Shown here one piece after another: positions 7,875 to 17,624 of a stretch of 35,755 bases of DNA (its first letter is position 1; each line of letters begins with the position of its first letter). Source of the DNA: Caballeronia choica (GTDB lineage: Bacteria; Pseudomonadota; Gammaproteobacteria; Burkholderiales; Burkholderiaceae). Location: contig NZ_FCON02000081.1 of the NCBI RefSeq assembly GCF_001544535.1, positions 1-35,755 on the forward strand, in the 5' to 3' direction. The notes under the pieces are model-generated. The model was not told where the DNA came from. It saw nothing but the letters and a program-made list of their open reading frames with translations, and did not search any database. The position numbers were made by a program, and so were the translations under genes.

Positions 7875-9213
7875 CAGGCTGGTGAAATACCTCGTGTGGC
7901 GGTCATCCGGGACGTGGGCGTAAACGTTGAACTGATGTCATCAATGAGAACGAGATGGAACAGATGCGCGGACCGGATGGCTTTACCGAATCTATGTTCA
8001 CAGTGTTGAAGCTGGATGATTTCGTGCCGAAGGACCATCCGTTGCGTCCGATTCGCACGTGGCTCAATGACGCGCTTAAACGCATGGACGATGTGTTCGC
8101 GCGGATGTATGAGGCGGACGTCAAAGGAGGCCGCCCGAGCATCGCGCCGGAGAAGCTGGTGCGCGCTCTTTTGCTGCAGGTGCTGTACTCAATTCGTAGC
8201 GAGCGCATGCTGGTAGAACAGATTTCCTACAACATGCTGTTCCGCTGGTTCGTCGGCTTGCCGATGGACGGGACCGTGTGGGACCACTCGACGTTCAGCA
8301 AGAACCGCGACCGGTTGCTCGAACACGACGTGCTGGTGTTGCTCTTCAACGAGACAGTCGAGACCGCGCGCGAGCGCGGGTATCTTTCCGGGGAACACTT
8401 CAGCGTCGACGGCACGTTGATTCAGGCATGGGCCGGGCACAAGAGCTTTGTGCCCAAGGCAAGTCCAGACGATGATGACACGCCTCCTGACGAACCGCCC
8501 GCGCCGAATGACAATTGGCGCGGACAGAAACGCAGTAACGAGACGCATCAATCCACGACTGACGAGCAGGCGCGCCTGTTTCGCAAGAGCAAGGGAACTG
8601 GAGCGATGCTCTGTTATATGGGCCACGTGTTGACCGACAACCGACACGGCTTGGTTGTCAACGCACAGGTGACTCTGGCGACGGGCACCGCCGAGCGCGA
8701 CGCGGCCGAGATGATGCTCGCCGATGCCGCGAGTGTTGCGCCGCTCGGCATTACGGTGGGCGCGGACAAGAACTACGACACTGCTGGCTTCGTCGCCAGT
8801 TGTCGCGCGAATTGCGTCACGCCGCATGTGGCGCAAAACGATGGACGTCCGGGAGGTTCAGCAATTGACGAGCGAACTACGCGCTGGCCGGGTTACGCGG
8901 TCAGCCAGCAAAAACGTAAGCGCATTGAGCAGGTATTCGGATGGGGCAAGACAGTTGGACGAATTCGCCAGGTCATGTATCGGGGACTTGAACGCGTAGA
9001 CCAGCTCTTCGTGCTGACGCAGGTCGGCTACAACTTGACGCGTATGCGCACACTCGCGGGCTGAGGGGCAATAAGCAATGGCGTAACACCGATATCGTGA
9101 ACCCGCGAGCAACGTGGAATGCCTGCAAACGTCTTCCGCGTTTCAAAAGTGCGACCCCCAGCATCCGTCGTAATGCACCCGAACGCATCAACGACCGATA
9201 TTTCAGCAGCCTG
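7875..9213 (+). mobile_element. IS5-family insertion sequence, complete
   Basis: A 1339-base element with near-perfect terminal inverted repeats: the left end begins CAGGCTGGTGAAATA and the right end, read inward, begins CAGGCTGCTGAAATA. It is flanked by CTAA on both sides (7871-7874 and 9214-9217), a 4-base YTAR target duplication characteristic of several IS5 groups. The transposase gene is intact and fills most of the element. Matched ends, target duplication and an unbroken gene suggest a relatively recent, possibly active insertion. Confidence 0.9.
7955..9064 (+). CDS. IS5-family transposase
   Basis: A 369-residue DDE transposase. It begins with the N-terminal DUF772-like domain (FVPKDHPLRPIRTWLND; GRPSIAPEKLVRALLLQVLY). 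The three acidic catalytic residues are visible in FSVDGTLIQAW, GADKNYDT and RKRIEQVFGWGKT. A low-complexity acidic and proline stretch (DDDDTPPDEPP) sits between the first two. The frame is intact from ATG 7955 to the stop, 150 bases short of the right end. It acts only on its own element. Confidence 0.93.
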   Translation: MEQMRGPDGFTESMFTVLKLDDFVPKDHPLRPIRTWLNDALKRMDDVFARMYEADVKGGRPSIAPEKLVRALLLQVLYSIRSERMLVEQISYNMLFRWFVGLPMDGTVWDHSTFSKNRDRLLEHDVLVLLFNETVETARERGYLSGEHFSVDGTLIQAWAGHKSFVPKASPDDDDTPPDEPPAPNDNWRGQKRSNETHQSTTDEQARLFRKSKGTGAMLCYMGHVLTDNRHGLVVNAQVTLATGTAERDAAEMMLADAASVAPLGITVGADKNYDTAGFVASCRANCVTPHVAQNDGRPGGSAIDERTTRWPGYAVSQQKRKRIEQVFGWGKTVGRIRQVMYRGLERVDQLFVLTQVGYNLTRMRTLAG

Positions 9214-9217
9214 CTAA

Positions 9218-10202
9218 GGCATCGATGCAAAGGAAAAATGGTGGTCGGCTTCACCGCGCGCAGTGCTTCCTTACGTGAGATGGCACCTCTCCCCGTTCCG
9301 ATTCATGCCATGCGCATCGATTGCATAGAACGCTTCGGCCAGTGCAGCGCCATCGGTCGGGAACAAATCTTCCCAACCCGCGGAGTCCCGAACGAGTCGA
9401 CAGGATGACGGTGCGGCTGTCGCCTGCTGCCTCGAGGCGCACGCTGCGCAGCAAGATGCCCTGGTCGTCAAATCGGCCAGCACATCCACCGCGCCGAGGG
9501 CTCCGGCGGTCACCGTTTTAGGGAAGGCTGGTCGGGATATGCCCTGCTTCGAAGTATCGAACGTTCTCCGGCGCCTGTCTGATAAACGGCAAAGACCGCT
9601 CGATCATCGCCTGCCTCGGTGGCAGCCCATGCCGTGGAAGTCCTGCGCAAGCGAGTACACGCAGCACTGTCTCGAGAGACACGAGGTTAGCATGTATCCG
9701 TGAGCGATCGGTACTTGCATGCAGCTGCCATCGCAGCCAGGCCCAGAACACTCCCCCTCTCCAACATCCGTCCCAGACGCATTTTCGCCGCTTCGATCTT
9801 GTGAGCCGGCAGCGACGCCAGTTGCCGTCGTACGCCTGCGGTCGGCTTCGATGACTCCGCATTGTGCCGCTTCGAGCCGCCATTCGTCGGCTGGAGCGCG
9901 AGCTCGGCTATCTTGATGCGCGTCCCGATCGACTCGTTCCCCATGACCTTTCAGCCAGCCTCTCGTCGAAGGCCACATCAAAAATTAACAACAATTGAAG
10001 AAAGGGCGTCCGCGAACACGGTTTCAACGTCGGAATCTCGAAACGGACGACCTCACCTCTATGACCAACCGTGGCATTTACTTCAAAGGTCAACTATTAC
10101 GCAGCCACGAAATCATCCCTCTTTGTTGGTTGATATACCTATTCGTCTTAACACTCAGGGTATGTCCGACGCATCCCAATCCCACTTCGTGGCTCGAATT
10201 TC
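9218..10202. other. About 1 kb with no recognised intact gene
   Basis: This stretch between the IS5 element and the next promoter holds only short overlapping frames. On the minus strand, fragments such as APENVRYFEAGHIPTSLP (ending near 9518), GRFDDQGILLRSVRLEAAG and DSAGWEDLFPTDGAALAEAF look protein-like but lie in different frames, as if one or more older genes had decayed through frameshifts. I could not assign a family. Another minus-strand frame (9944-9687) is also unrecognised. Confidence 0.5.
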
Positions 10203-10230
10203 TTGCGTTATAGGCTGCCATACCTATACT
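10203..10230 (+). promoter_or_regulatory. Promoter of the envelope operon with TetR-type operator
   Basis: A -35 box TTGCGT (10203-10208) and a -10 box TATACT (10225-10230) are separated by 16 bases. The spacer and -10 contain the inverted repeat ATAGGC-TGCCAT-ACCTAT (10210-10227), a near-perfect copy of the ATAGGT-N6-ACCTAT repeat found at the tetR and hyuA promoters in the same register. A repressor bound here would cover the spacer and -10. The DUF1329 start codon lies about 380 bases downstream. Confidence 0.7.
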
Positions 10231-10606
10231 ATACCTGCGTACCAACCTATAAATTTGTTGACGCCGGAAATATGCATGGTTACCGTCACTTTCCATGACA
10301 GTCCGCTCGAGAAGAAGCTCATGACAGCCGCCCGGTCCGCGATCAGACGATCGCTTACCGCGGAGGAAATGTCGGCCTCGACGCTTGATACCTGACGGGA
10401 CAGCAGCGATCGGTAGTAACCGCTTCAAGCGATATATTTCGTCATCCGAACGTTTTCGGATGAACTCTTTTGTGTCTGAAAGAATCCGCAGTGCCCGGCA
10501 ATTTCGTTCTCGACGAAAGCATGCACTGTGGTCGCCCGCATTCGTTGTGTCGAATTCGCTTTGGTCAAACGCATTTCCAAGTCCTGTTTAACGAGGAGTC
10601 AACACC
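10231..10606 (+). other. Long leader before the DUF1329 gene, with two hairpins
   Basis: If transcription starts at the promoter above, about 370 bases of untranslated leader precede the first gene. It contains a perfect 8-base-pair hairpin with a CGTT loop (10443-10462, CATCCGAA/TTCGGATG) and a smaller one (10502-10518, TTTCGT/ACGAAA). A 39-codon frame (10276-10395, ATG with GGAA upstream) is possible but unrecognised. No strong U-tract follows either hairpin, so a classic terminator is not evident. Confidence 0.4.
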
Positions 10607-11989
10607 GTGAACTTCAGTCAAGCACTCATCGCCCTCGCGGTCCTGGGCTCGCTTTCCAATGCGTCACGCGCGGCGACGCAAGCCGATGCCGACCGGCTAG
10701 GCAATGACCTAACTCCGGTCGGCGCCGAAAAGAGCGGCAACAAGGACAGCACCATTCCCGCCTTCACGGTTCCGAGCAAGCCGACTGGAAACTGGTCCTA
10801 CGGCAAGGTCCGGGAAGACTTCTGGAAGTACAAGGACGAGAAGCCCGCGTTCGTCATCGACGCCTCGAACGTCGACAAGTACGCGAACAACCTCGCCGCC
10901 GGGCAGATCGCCCTGATCAAGCAGGTCAAGGGCTACACGATGCCGGTGTACCCGACTCACCGTGAATGCAGCGTGCCCGATTTCGTCGCGCAGAACACGA
11001 AAGACGGAATGCTGAAGGCCTCCATTGCCAAGGACGGATGGTCGCTCGAGAACGCCACCCTGCCGGGCGTGCCGTTTCCGGTTCCGGCCACCGGCATAGA
11101 GGTGATTTGGAACTGGATGATGCGGTATCAGGGGGTCGGCGTGGAGTGGCCGGACGGGTACACCTATGTGTCGCCTCGCCCTGGCGGCGCGGCACCCATC
11201 GTCATCCGCTGGAACCAGCAGACCTACTATCCGTGGGCGAGAAAAGGGCAGCACACGCCGGAGGACGAGCAAGGCCTGCACACGGGCATTTTCTACAGCT
11301 ATTCGGAACCGGCCGCGCTCGCGGGACAAGGCCTCGTGCAGCGCTACTACTACAACAAGGATACCGACTCCTTTTACTACTTCACCGGCCAGCGGCGCGT
11401 CCGCCGCCTTCCCGCCTACGCCTATGACGCACCTGCCATCGGGTATGACAACCAATACCCCTATGACATGAACTACGTCTTTACGGGCAATCCGGATCGT
11501 TTCGACTGGAAGCTCGTCGGCAAGAAGGAAATCTTTATCCCGTACAACGAGCTTGCGATGCAACGATTCAACAGCAAGCTGAGCGATGCGACGCTACCGG
11601 ATCTCGTGAATCCCGCCTTGAGGCGCTATGAATTGCATCGCGTCTGGGAAATCCAGGGCACCGTCAAGGCTGGCTTCCGCCATACGACGCCGACGAAGAC
11701 ACTCTATGTCGACGAAGATAGCTGGCTCGTCGCCATCGGAGACGACTTCGACGCCCAAGGCAAGATCTGGAAGGTCAAGGAAAACTACATCGCTCCCGAA
11801 TGGGAAATCGGCGCCTGCTCGCTCGCCGCCGCCACCTACACCGACCTGATCAGCGGCCGCTATATCTTCGACATGACTGTCATCGGCACCGGCAAGGACC
11901 TCAAGTTCTACTCTCCCGGCGCGACTGATCCGCGATTCACCAGCAGCTTCTACACAGGCGAAAACCTGAGCGCGATCAGCAGTCGATAA
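10607..11989 (+). CDS. DUF1329 family envelope protein
   Basis: A 460-residue DUF1329 protein, a family of exported proteins with a LolA/LolB-like fold of unsettled function. The start is GTG 10607 with a strong GAGGAG site. The first about 22 residues form a signal peptide ending near ASRA. Typical family features follow, including the opening ADADRLGNDLTPVGAEKSGN and aromatic-rich repeats such as RRVRRLPAYAYDAP. It heads a four-gene operon with DUF1302, RND/MMPL and YCF48 genes, a set that recurs near catabolic clusters of Proteobacteria. A role in moving a hydrophobic compound or lipid through the periplasm is inference. Confidence 0.88.
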   Translation: MNFSQALIALAVLGSLSNASRAATQADADRLGNDLTPVGAEKSGNKDSTIPAFTVPSKPTGNWSYGKVREDFWKYKDEKPAFVIDASNVDKYANNLAAGQIALIKQVKGYTMPVYPTHRECSVPDFVAQNTKDGMLKASIAKDGWSLENATLPGVPFPVPATGIEVIWNWMMRYQGVGVEWPDGYTYVSPRPGGAAPIVIRWNQQTYYPWARKGQHTPEDEQGLHTGIFYSYSEPAALAGQGLVQRYYYNKDTDSFYYFTGQRRVRRLPAYAYDAPAIGYDNQYPYDMNYVFTGNPDRFDWKLVGKKEIFIPYNELAMQRFNSKLSDATLPDLVNPALRRYELHRVWEIQGTVKAGFRHTTPTKTLYVDEDSWLVAIGDDFDAQGKIWKVKENYIAPEWEIGACSLAAATYTDLISGRYIFDMTVIGTGKDLKFYSPGATDPRFTSSFYTGENLSAISSR

Positions 11990-12108
11990 GCCGCTCGAAC
12001 TTCACACAACCCGGCGACAGAAGCGCACGGCACGGCGCCACGGAGCGTCGTACCGTGCTGCGCCACGCATATCGCCGCTCAGAACGACAATCAGACCAGG
12101 AGGCAGAA

Positions 12109-13926
12109 ATGGCACGGCTTGCAACGAAGGCATTGCTCTCCGTCGTATGCGGCGCTTGCGCTTCCGGCGCGGCCCATGCGTATGAGTTCGATACCGGCAT
12201 CAAGGATATGCACGCTTCATGGGTAACGAACCTGACGGGCGGCGTAGGGATTCGCACCAAGGACCCCAGTTGCTCATTGACGGGCGACCCGAACGCGAAC
12301 GGTTGCGGCCCGGCCGCGAACACCGCGCAATGGGCCAACGGCGATGACGGCGACCTCAACTATAAAAAAGGCAAGCCGTTCACCACCTCATTGAGCCTGA
12401 CGAGCGAACTGCTCCTGACGATGCCACCCGAAGGCTACAAGTTCATGATCCGCGGCACGGCAATGTACGACTTCATGGCCGCCAACACCGAGCGGACCGA
12501 GTTGAGCGAGGCGGCGAAGAACCAGATCGTGCGTGACGCGCAACTGCTCGACCTATGGGTCCAGAAGGACTTCACAATCGGCGACCAGCGCGCACACATT
12601 CGAATCGGCAATCAGGTCATCAACTGGGGCGAGAGCTACTTCGCGCCGGGCGGCATCAACGCGACGAACTCGCTCGACATCCAGAAGCTCCTCGTTCCCG
12701 GCACGCAGCTCAAGCAGGCAATCCTCCCCGCGCCGATGATCAGTTTCGCCACGGGCCTGCCCGCCGGGTTCTCGACCGAGGCCTACTATCAGGCGTTATG
12801 GAACGGCAACCGCTTTCCTCCGGTCGGCTCGTACTGGTCGGTCACGGATACCTTCGGGCGCGGCGCTCAACCGTTCTCCCTCAACACGAACAACTTCAAC
12901 GTCAGCGGATACGATGCCGCGACCATCGCGGGCGGCGGGGCGAAGAATTCGGCGTTCCTCAACGGCATCAACCAGAATCTCGTCAACGGCTTATACGCGG
13001 GGCCGCCGTTTAGTTCACTGGGTTCGCCTTCGAACGTCTATCTTCCGGGCAACAAGCCGCAGTTCGGCGTGAAGCTGGGTTACAAGCCGTCGTTTATCGA
13101 CGCGAGCTTCGCCTTCTACTATGAAAACTATACCGACAAGTCGCCGGTGCTGACGTATCTCGCCAACGGCAGCACACGCTGGGACAACCTGACGAACCGG
13201 CAGCTCTTTGGTGTCAGCAGTAATTTCTCGCTGGGCGACTGGGCGATCGGAACCGAGCTGTCATACCGCCCGCGTGATGCCGTCACCCTCTCGGGCTGCT
13301 ATCTGGCGGGCGGCCCGGCCGACGCGAACACCAACTTTGGCGGCGTCGACTGCAAGGCTTACATGGATGCCAAGAAACTACAGTTCGACATCAATGCCCA
13401 GTTGAATCTCACACGGTCCACCTATCCGATACTGAATTTCATCAAGGCGGACATGGCGATCTTCACGGCCGAACTGACCTGGATCAAGTACCCCGGCCTC
13501 AGCCCCGACGCTCAATACTTTCGCACGGTGAACGGGAAGAACGTCTATCAGCTGGCGGACGCTGGTTACTTCCCCTGGCTGAACAACAATTCCGGTCTTG
13601 GCTATCCGATCGCCGCGGGTCAAGGAACGTCGAATTCCGTCGGCATGACAATCGATTTCAACTGGACCTATGACGGCACACTGATTCCCGGCTGGCAGGT
13701 AACGCCGGGCGTCACGTTCTATGACGCGCTCACAGGCTACACGCCTACGCTGCAAGCCAACTACATGCAGGGCGCGAAGTCGATCAACGTCTATCTGCTC
13801 TTCAACCAGAACCCGACGACGTGGCAAGGCGGCATCAACTTCACGGCGTTCTTCGGCGGCAACTCGCTTTCGCAGCCGTATGCCGATCGCAACTTCGTCG
13901 GTCTTTTCCTGACCCGTAACTTCTAG
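12109..13926 (+). CDS. DUF1302 family outer-membrane protein
   Basis: A 605-residue DUF1302 protein. ATG 12109 follows an excellent AGGAGG site and was chosen over upstream in-frame starts. A signal peptide of about 24 residues ends GAAHA. The mature protein is rich in alternating hydrophobic and aromatic strands (for example FEFD-like starts, AFYYENYTDKSP, NFTAFFGGN) and ends in Phe (LTRNF), the C-terminal signature of outer-membrane beta-barrels. It probably forms the outer-membrane channel of the transport set encoded by this operon. Gap to the preceding gene is 119 bases and to the next 67. Confidence 0.88.
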   Translation: MARLATKALLSVVCGACASGAAHAYEFDTGIKDMHASWVTNLTGGVGIRTKDPSCSLTGDPNANGCGPAANTAQWANGDDGDLNYKKGKPFTTSLSLTSELLLTMPPEGYKFMIRGTAMYDFMAANTERTELSEAAKNQIVRDAQLLDLWVQKDFTIGDQRAHIRIGNQVINWGESYFAPGGINATNSLDIQKLLVPGTQLKQAILPAPMISFATGLPAGFSTEAYYQALWNGNRFPPVGSYWSVTDTFGRGAQPFSLNTNNFNVSGYDAATIAGGGAKNSAFLNGINQNLVNGLYAGPPFSSLGSPSNVYLPGNKPQFGVKLGYKPSFIDASFAFYYENYTDKSPVLTYLANGSTRWDNLTNRQLFGVSSNFSLGDWAIGTELSYRPRDAVTLSGCYLAGGPADANTNFGGVDCKAYMDAKKLQFDINAQLNLTRSTYPILNFIKADMAIFTAELTWIKYPGLSPDAQYFRTVNGKNVYQLADAGYFPWLNNNSGLGYPIAAGQGTSNSVGMTIDFNWTYDGTLIPGWQVTPGVTFYDALTGYTPTLQANYMQGAKSINVYLLFNQNPTTWQGGINFTAFFGGNSLSQPYADRNFVGLFLTRNF

Positions 13927-13993
13927 GCGTCCCGTGCGCATCCGGACACCGCCCCCGGATGCGCCGCCCGGTCCAAATGAACGAGGAGGTCTC

Positions 13994-16354
13994 GTGCTTA
14001 ACAGGTTGATTGGTCACCTGGAGATTCAGCTTTTTTGCCATCGCTTCATCGTGTTACTGGCCCTTGCGCTGCTGACGGCAACTATGGGATGGTTCGCGAT
14101 CCAGCTTCGGATGGACGCGGGGTTCGAAAAGCAGATTCCCGTGGGACACGAATACGTACAGACCTTCCAGCAATATCGCAACGAACTCTTCGGCGCGAAC
14201 CGGCTGACCGTGGTGGTCAAGGCGCGTCACGGAACGATCTGGACCAAGGCGGGGCTGACGCGCCTCTACAAGGTCACGCAGGCGGTGATCCTGCTGCCCA
14301 ACGTCGATCGCCTGGGCGTCCAGTCGCTCTGGACGCCCAACTCGTTTGTCAACGAAATCACCGAGGAGGGCTTTCGCAGCCAGCCGATCATCGCCGGCAC
14401 CCTGACCGACGATACGCTGACCCCCGACGATGTCGCGAACATCCGGCGCTCGACGTCGGACGGCGGCTTTATCGGGTCTCTCGTCTCACGCGACCAGACC
14501 GCCGCGATGATTACGGCGGAGATCAATGAAACGGGCGCCGATGGCAAAAAAATCGACTATGTGGCCTACAACCACATGCTCGAAAAGCTGCTGCGCCAGC
14601 CCTACGAAGACGGCGACTACCAAATACAGATCATCGGCTTTGCCAAGCAGATCGGCGACATCGCCGACGGCGCCAGATCGGTGCTGGTGTTCTGCGGGGT
14701 GGCGCTCCTCTTGACCGCGCTCGCGGTCTACTGGTATTGCCATTCGGTGCGCTTCACGATTCTGCCGATCATGTGTTCGCTCACCTCGCTCGTCTGGCAG
14801 TTCGGCGCGCTGCGCTTGCTGGGCTACGGGCTGGACCCGCTCGGCGTGCTGGTTCCTTTTCTCGTCTTCGCGATCGGCGTGTCGCACGGCGTGCAGCAGA
14901 TCAACTACATCACCCGCGAACTCGGTCACGGCAAGTCGTCGGTGGAGGCGGCCAGGCTCAGCTTTTCGGGCCTGCTCGTTCCTGGCACGCTGGCCCTGTT
15001 GACCGCGCTGGTCTCCTTCGTCACGCTGCTGCGCATACCCATTCCGATGATTCGCGAACTCGCGATTACCGCCTCGCTCGGCGTGGGCTTCAAGATCGTC
15101 ACCAATCTCGTCATGCTGCCGCTCGTCGCGTCGTACTTCACCTTTTCGCGCGCTTACGCCGACAAGGTGTTGCAGAAGCGCGAGCAGCGCGCCGTGTGGC
15201 TGCGTACCCTGGCGCGCGTGGCGGAGCCGCGCAATGCGGTGATCGTGCTGGTGGCGGTCGGCGCGCTGTTCGCGACGGCGGTCTGGGAAAGCCGCGACCG
15301 CGTCGTCGGGACGCTTCAGCCCGGCGCGCCGGAACTGCGGCCCGAGTCGCGCTTCAACCGCGATGCGGTGGCGATTGCCAGCAGCTTCGATGTGGGGCTC
15401 GACTGGTTGTCGGTCGCCGTGGAGGCCCCTGCCGACTCGTGCGACAACCCCGCCGTCGGGACCTTCGACGATCAGTTCGCCGATTCTCTCAGAGGCGTGC
15501 CGGGCGTCGTTTCCGTCACGTCCTACCCGGCGATGCTCCGCCAATACAACGAAGGCTATAACGAGGGCAATCCGCGCATGAGCGTCGTGCCGATCGATCC
15601 GGTGAACTACGCGGCACTCTCCGCCGAGATCGGGCGCGTGCGCGGCTATCTGAACAAGGATTGCAGCATGACTGCCATCCATGCGTATCTCAGCGACCAT
15701 AAGGCCACCACCATCAGTGCTGTCATCGCCGCCGTCGTGAAGTATCGCGACAGTCATCCGACGCCCGGCGTCAAGGTGCGACTCGCCGCCGGCAACGCCG
15801 GCTTGCTGGCGGCGATCGACGACGAAGTCCAGAAAAGCGAATTGCCCATGATGCTGTATGTCTACGCAGCCATTGTTCTGCTCGTGTTCATCGTGTATCG
15901 CGACCTGCGCGCAGTCATCGCGTGCTGTCTGCCGCTTACGGTGGGAACGTTCATCGGCTACTGGTTCATGAAGGAATTCGAAATCGGCCTGACGGTGGCG
16001 ACCTTGCCCGTGATGGTGCTGGCAGTCGGTATCGGTGTGGATTACGCGTTCTATATCTATAACCGGCTCCAGGCTCATCTTGCGGCCGGCGAGGAAATCG
16101 TGCGGGCGCTGGAACATTCCATTCTTGAAGTGGGTATGGCGACGATATTCACGGCCATCACGCTCGCCATCGGCGTCGCGACGTGGAGCTTCTCCGCGCT
16201 CAAGTTTCAGGCCGACATGGGCAAGCTGCTCGCCTTCATGTTCATCGTCAATCTGGTAATGGCGATGACCGCGTTGCCGGCACTCGCAGTCGTGCTGGAC
16301 AGACTATGTCCGCGCCGCAAGCCGGTTCGGCCGCCCAGCGTATTCAGTCATTGA
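13994..16354 (+). CDS. RND/MMPL-family transporter
   Basis: A 786-residue inner-membrane transporter of the MMPL branch of the RND superfamily. GTG 13994 with GAGGAGG just upstream is a better start than an ATG 20 codons earlier. The layout is a first helix (residues about 18-38), a periplasmic loop, a helix bundle with the RND-type segment FAIGVSHGVQQINYITREL, then a second half repeating the plan with VGIGVDYAFYIYNRL. Such proteins use the proton gradient to move lipids or hydrophobic compounds. With DUF1302 outside and DUF1329 and YCF48 between, it could drive export or uptake of the compound degraded by the neighbouring operon. Confidence 0.9.
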   Translation: MLNRLIGHLEIQLFCHRFIVLLALALLTATMGWFAIQLRMDAGFEKQIPVGHEYVQTFQQYRNELFGANRLTVVVKARHGTIWTKAGLTRLYKVTQAVILLPNVDRLGVQSLWTPNSFVNEITEEGFRSQPIIAGTLTDDTLTPDDVANIRRSTSDGGFIGSLVSRDQTAAMITAEINETGADGKKIDYVAYNHMLEKLLRQPYEDGDYQIQIIGFAKQIGDIADGARSVLVFCGVALLLTALAVYWYCHSVRFTILPIMCSLTSLVWQFGALRLLGYGLDPLGVLVPFLVFAIGVSHGVQQINYITRELGHGKSSVEAARLSFSGLLVPGTLALLTALVSFVTLLRIPIPMIRELAITASLGVGFKIVTNLVMLPLVASYFTFSRAYADKVLQKREQRAVWLRTLARVAEPRNAVIVLVAVGALFATAVWESRDRVVGTLQPGAPELRPESRFNRDAVAIASSFDVGLDWLSVAVEAPADSCDNPAVGTFDDQFADSLRGVPGVVSVTSYPAMLRQYNEGYNEGNPRMSVVPIDPVNYAALSAEIGRVRGYLNKDCSMTAIHAYLSDHKATTISAVIAAVVKYRDSHPTPGVKVRLAAGNAGLLAAIDDEVQKSELPMMLYVYAAIVLLVFIVYRDLRAVIACCLPLTVGTFIGYWFMKEFEIGLTVATLPVMVLAVGIGVDYAFYIYNRLQAHLAAGEEIVRALEHSILEVGMATIFTAITLAIGVATWSFSALKFQADMGKLLAFMFIVNLVMAMTALPALAVVLDRLCPRRKPVRPPSVFSH

Positions 16355-16366
16355 GAGGAGACGAAC

Positions 16367-17362
16367 GTGAAGAGATATCCTTTCACCAAGACGTTCGCGG
16401 CGTGCTGTATTGCGTCGGGCGTTGGGGCGCTCGCGACAGTGGCCGTAGCAACCGCCGATACGGCCCAAGGCCGCCCTGAACTGCGCGTTCAGCCCGCCGA
16501 GCAACTGATAACCGCGACGCGAACGCAGATCCTCGCGGCGACTCGAGCCGGCAAGCGCATCGTCGCGGTGGGCGATTTCGGCGTGGTGCTGTTGTCCGAC
16601 GACGGTGGCGCTACGTTTCGGCAGGCGCGCTCGGTACGTGCGCGCTCGACGCTCACCTCGGTCACGTTCGTCGACGATCGTACCGGCTGGGCCGTGGGTC
16701 ACTGGGGCACCATCCTGAAGACGGTCGACGGCGGAGAAACCTGGGCGCTCGAGCGCTCCGATGTCACAACTGACCGGCCGCTCTTCTCCGTGTACTTCAG
16801 GAATGCGCGCGAAGGATTCGCCGTGGGCCTCTGGTCGTTGCTGTTGCAAACCACCGACGGGGGCAACACCTGGACCGAGGTCAATGTCCCGCCTCCTCCG
16901 AGATCGAAGAAGGCGGACACGAACCTGTACCACATCTTCGCGAACTCGCGAGGCGCGCTCTTCATCGCGGCGGAACAGGGGCGGGTCTTGCGCTCCGCCG
17001 ATGGCGGCACATCGTGGCGCTACCTGAACACCGGCTACGCGGGATCGTTCTGGACTGGCGTGGCCACCAAGGACGGCACGGCGATCGTCGCGGGTTTGCG
17101 CGGCACGGTCTACCGGAGCACGGATGACGGCGAACATTGGGAACGCGCCGCGACATCGCTGCAAGGCTCGATCACCGATATCGCGCAGCTCGAAAATGGA
17201 GACATCGTCGCCGCCGGTCTCGATGGAGATGAATACACGAGCCACGATGGCGGCGTGTCGTTCGAGGGCGTTCAACGAGCCGATCGCGCCGCATTGACCG
17301 CCGTGTCGGCCGCATCGGGTTCGAAGCCGATCTGGTTTTCCAAGGACGGGCTTGTCAGATAG
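16367..17362 (+). CDS. YCF48/BNR-repeat beta-propeller protein
   Basis: A 331-residue protein with a signal peptide (about 30 residues) followed by repeated blades of the YCF48/Hcf136 type. Asp-box-like repeats S-x-D-G-G-x-T-[FW] recur: SDDGGATF, TVDGGETW, TTDGGNTW, SADGGTSW, STDDGEHW, SHDGGVSF. It starts at GTG 16367 after GAGAGGAG, 12 bases behind the RND gene. In photosynthetic organisms the family helps assemble photosystem II. In bacteria lacking photosynthesis it is a frequent RND/DUF1302/DUF1329 neighbour, probably as a periplasmic scaffold. That role is inference. Confidence 0.88.
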   Translation: MKRYPFTKTFAACCIASGVGALATVAVATADTAQGRPELRVQPAEQLITATRTQILAATRAGKRIVAVGDFGVVLLSDDGGATFRQARSVRARSTLTSVTFVDDRTGWAVGHWGTILKTVDGGETWALERSDVTTDRPLFSVYFRNAREGFAVGLWSLLLQTTDGGNTWTEVNVPPPPRSKKADTNLYHIFANSRGALFIAAEQGRVLRSADGGTSWRYLNTGYAGSFWTGVATKDGTAIVAGLRGTVYRSTDDGEHWERAATSLQGSITDIAQLENGDIVAAGLDGDEYTSHDGGVSFEGVQRADRAALTAVSAASGSKPIWFSKDGLVR

Positions 17363-17370
17363 ACGTACCC

Positions 17371-17394
17371 GCCGCGCTCGTGCTTAAGCGCGGC
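17371..17394. terminator. GC-rich stem-loop between convergent operons
   Basis: A perfect 8-base-pair stem (GCCGCGCT / AGCGCGGC) with an 8-base loop starts 9 bases after the YCF48 stop, in the 262-base gap between two converging operons. No U-tract follows on either strand, so this is a stable 3' structure rather than a textbook intrinsic terminator. Confidence 0.4.
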
Positions 17395-17624
17395 CGGGCA
17401 TTCGCCGACGAGCGATCCGTGATTCGCCGGTTCGAATCGGCGGGCAATGTCCGACGCCGAGCCAGCGAGTTTCATCGGAACCGCTCAGGCCGCGGGCATG
17501 AGCGTGCGCGGCTCGAATGGCTGCGCGTGTCTCTCTTCAGGTCGGAGCGCTGCGTGCAAACCTGAAACGCTAACTGACCCGCCGCGACGTTCCATCTGCA
17601 GCGGCGCTCCCGAAACATGCGCAC

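Noticed and set aside
14486-16117. A 543-codon minus-strand open frame inside the RND transporter gene
   Set aside because: It is an antisense shadow with low-complexity His/Asp/Arg content; the plus-strand frame is a clear RND/MMPL protein.
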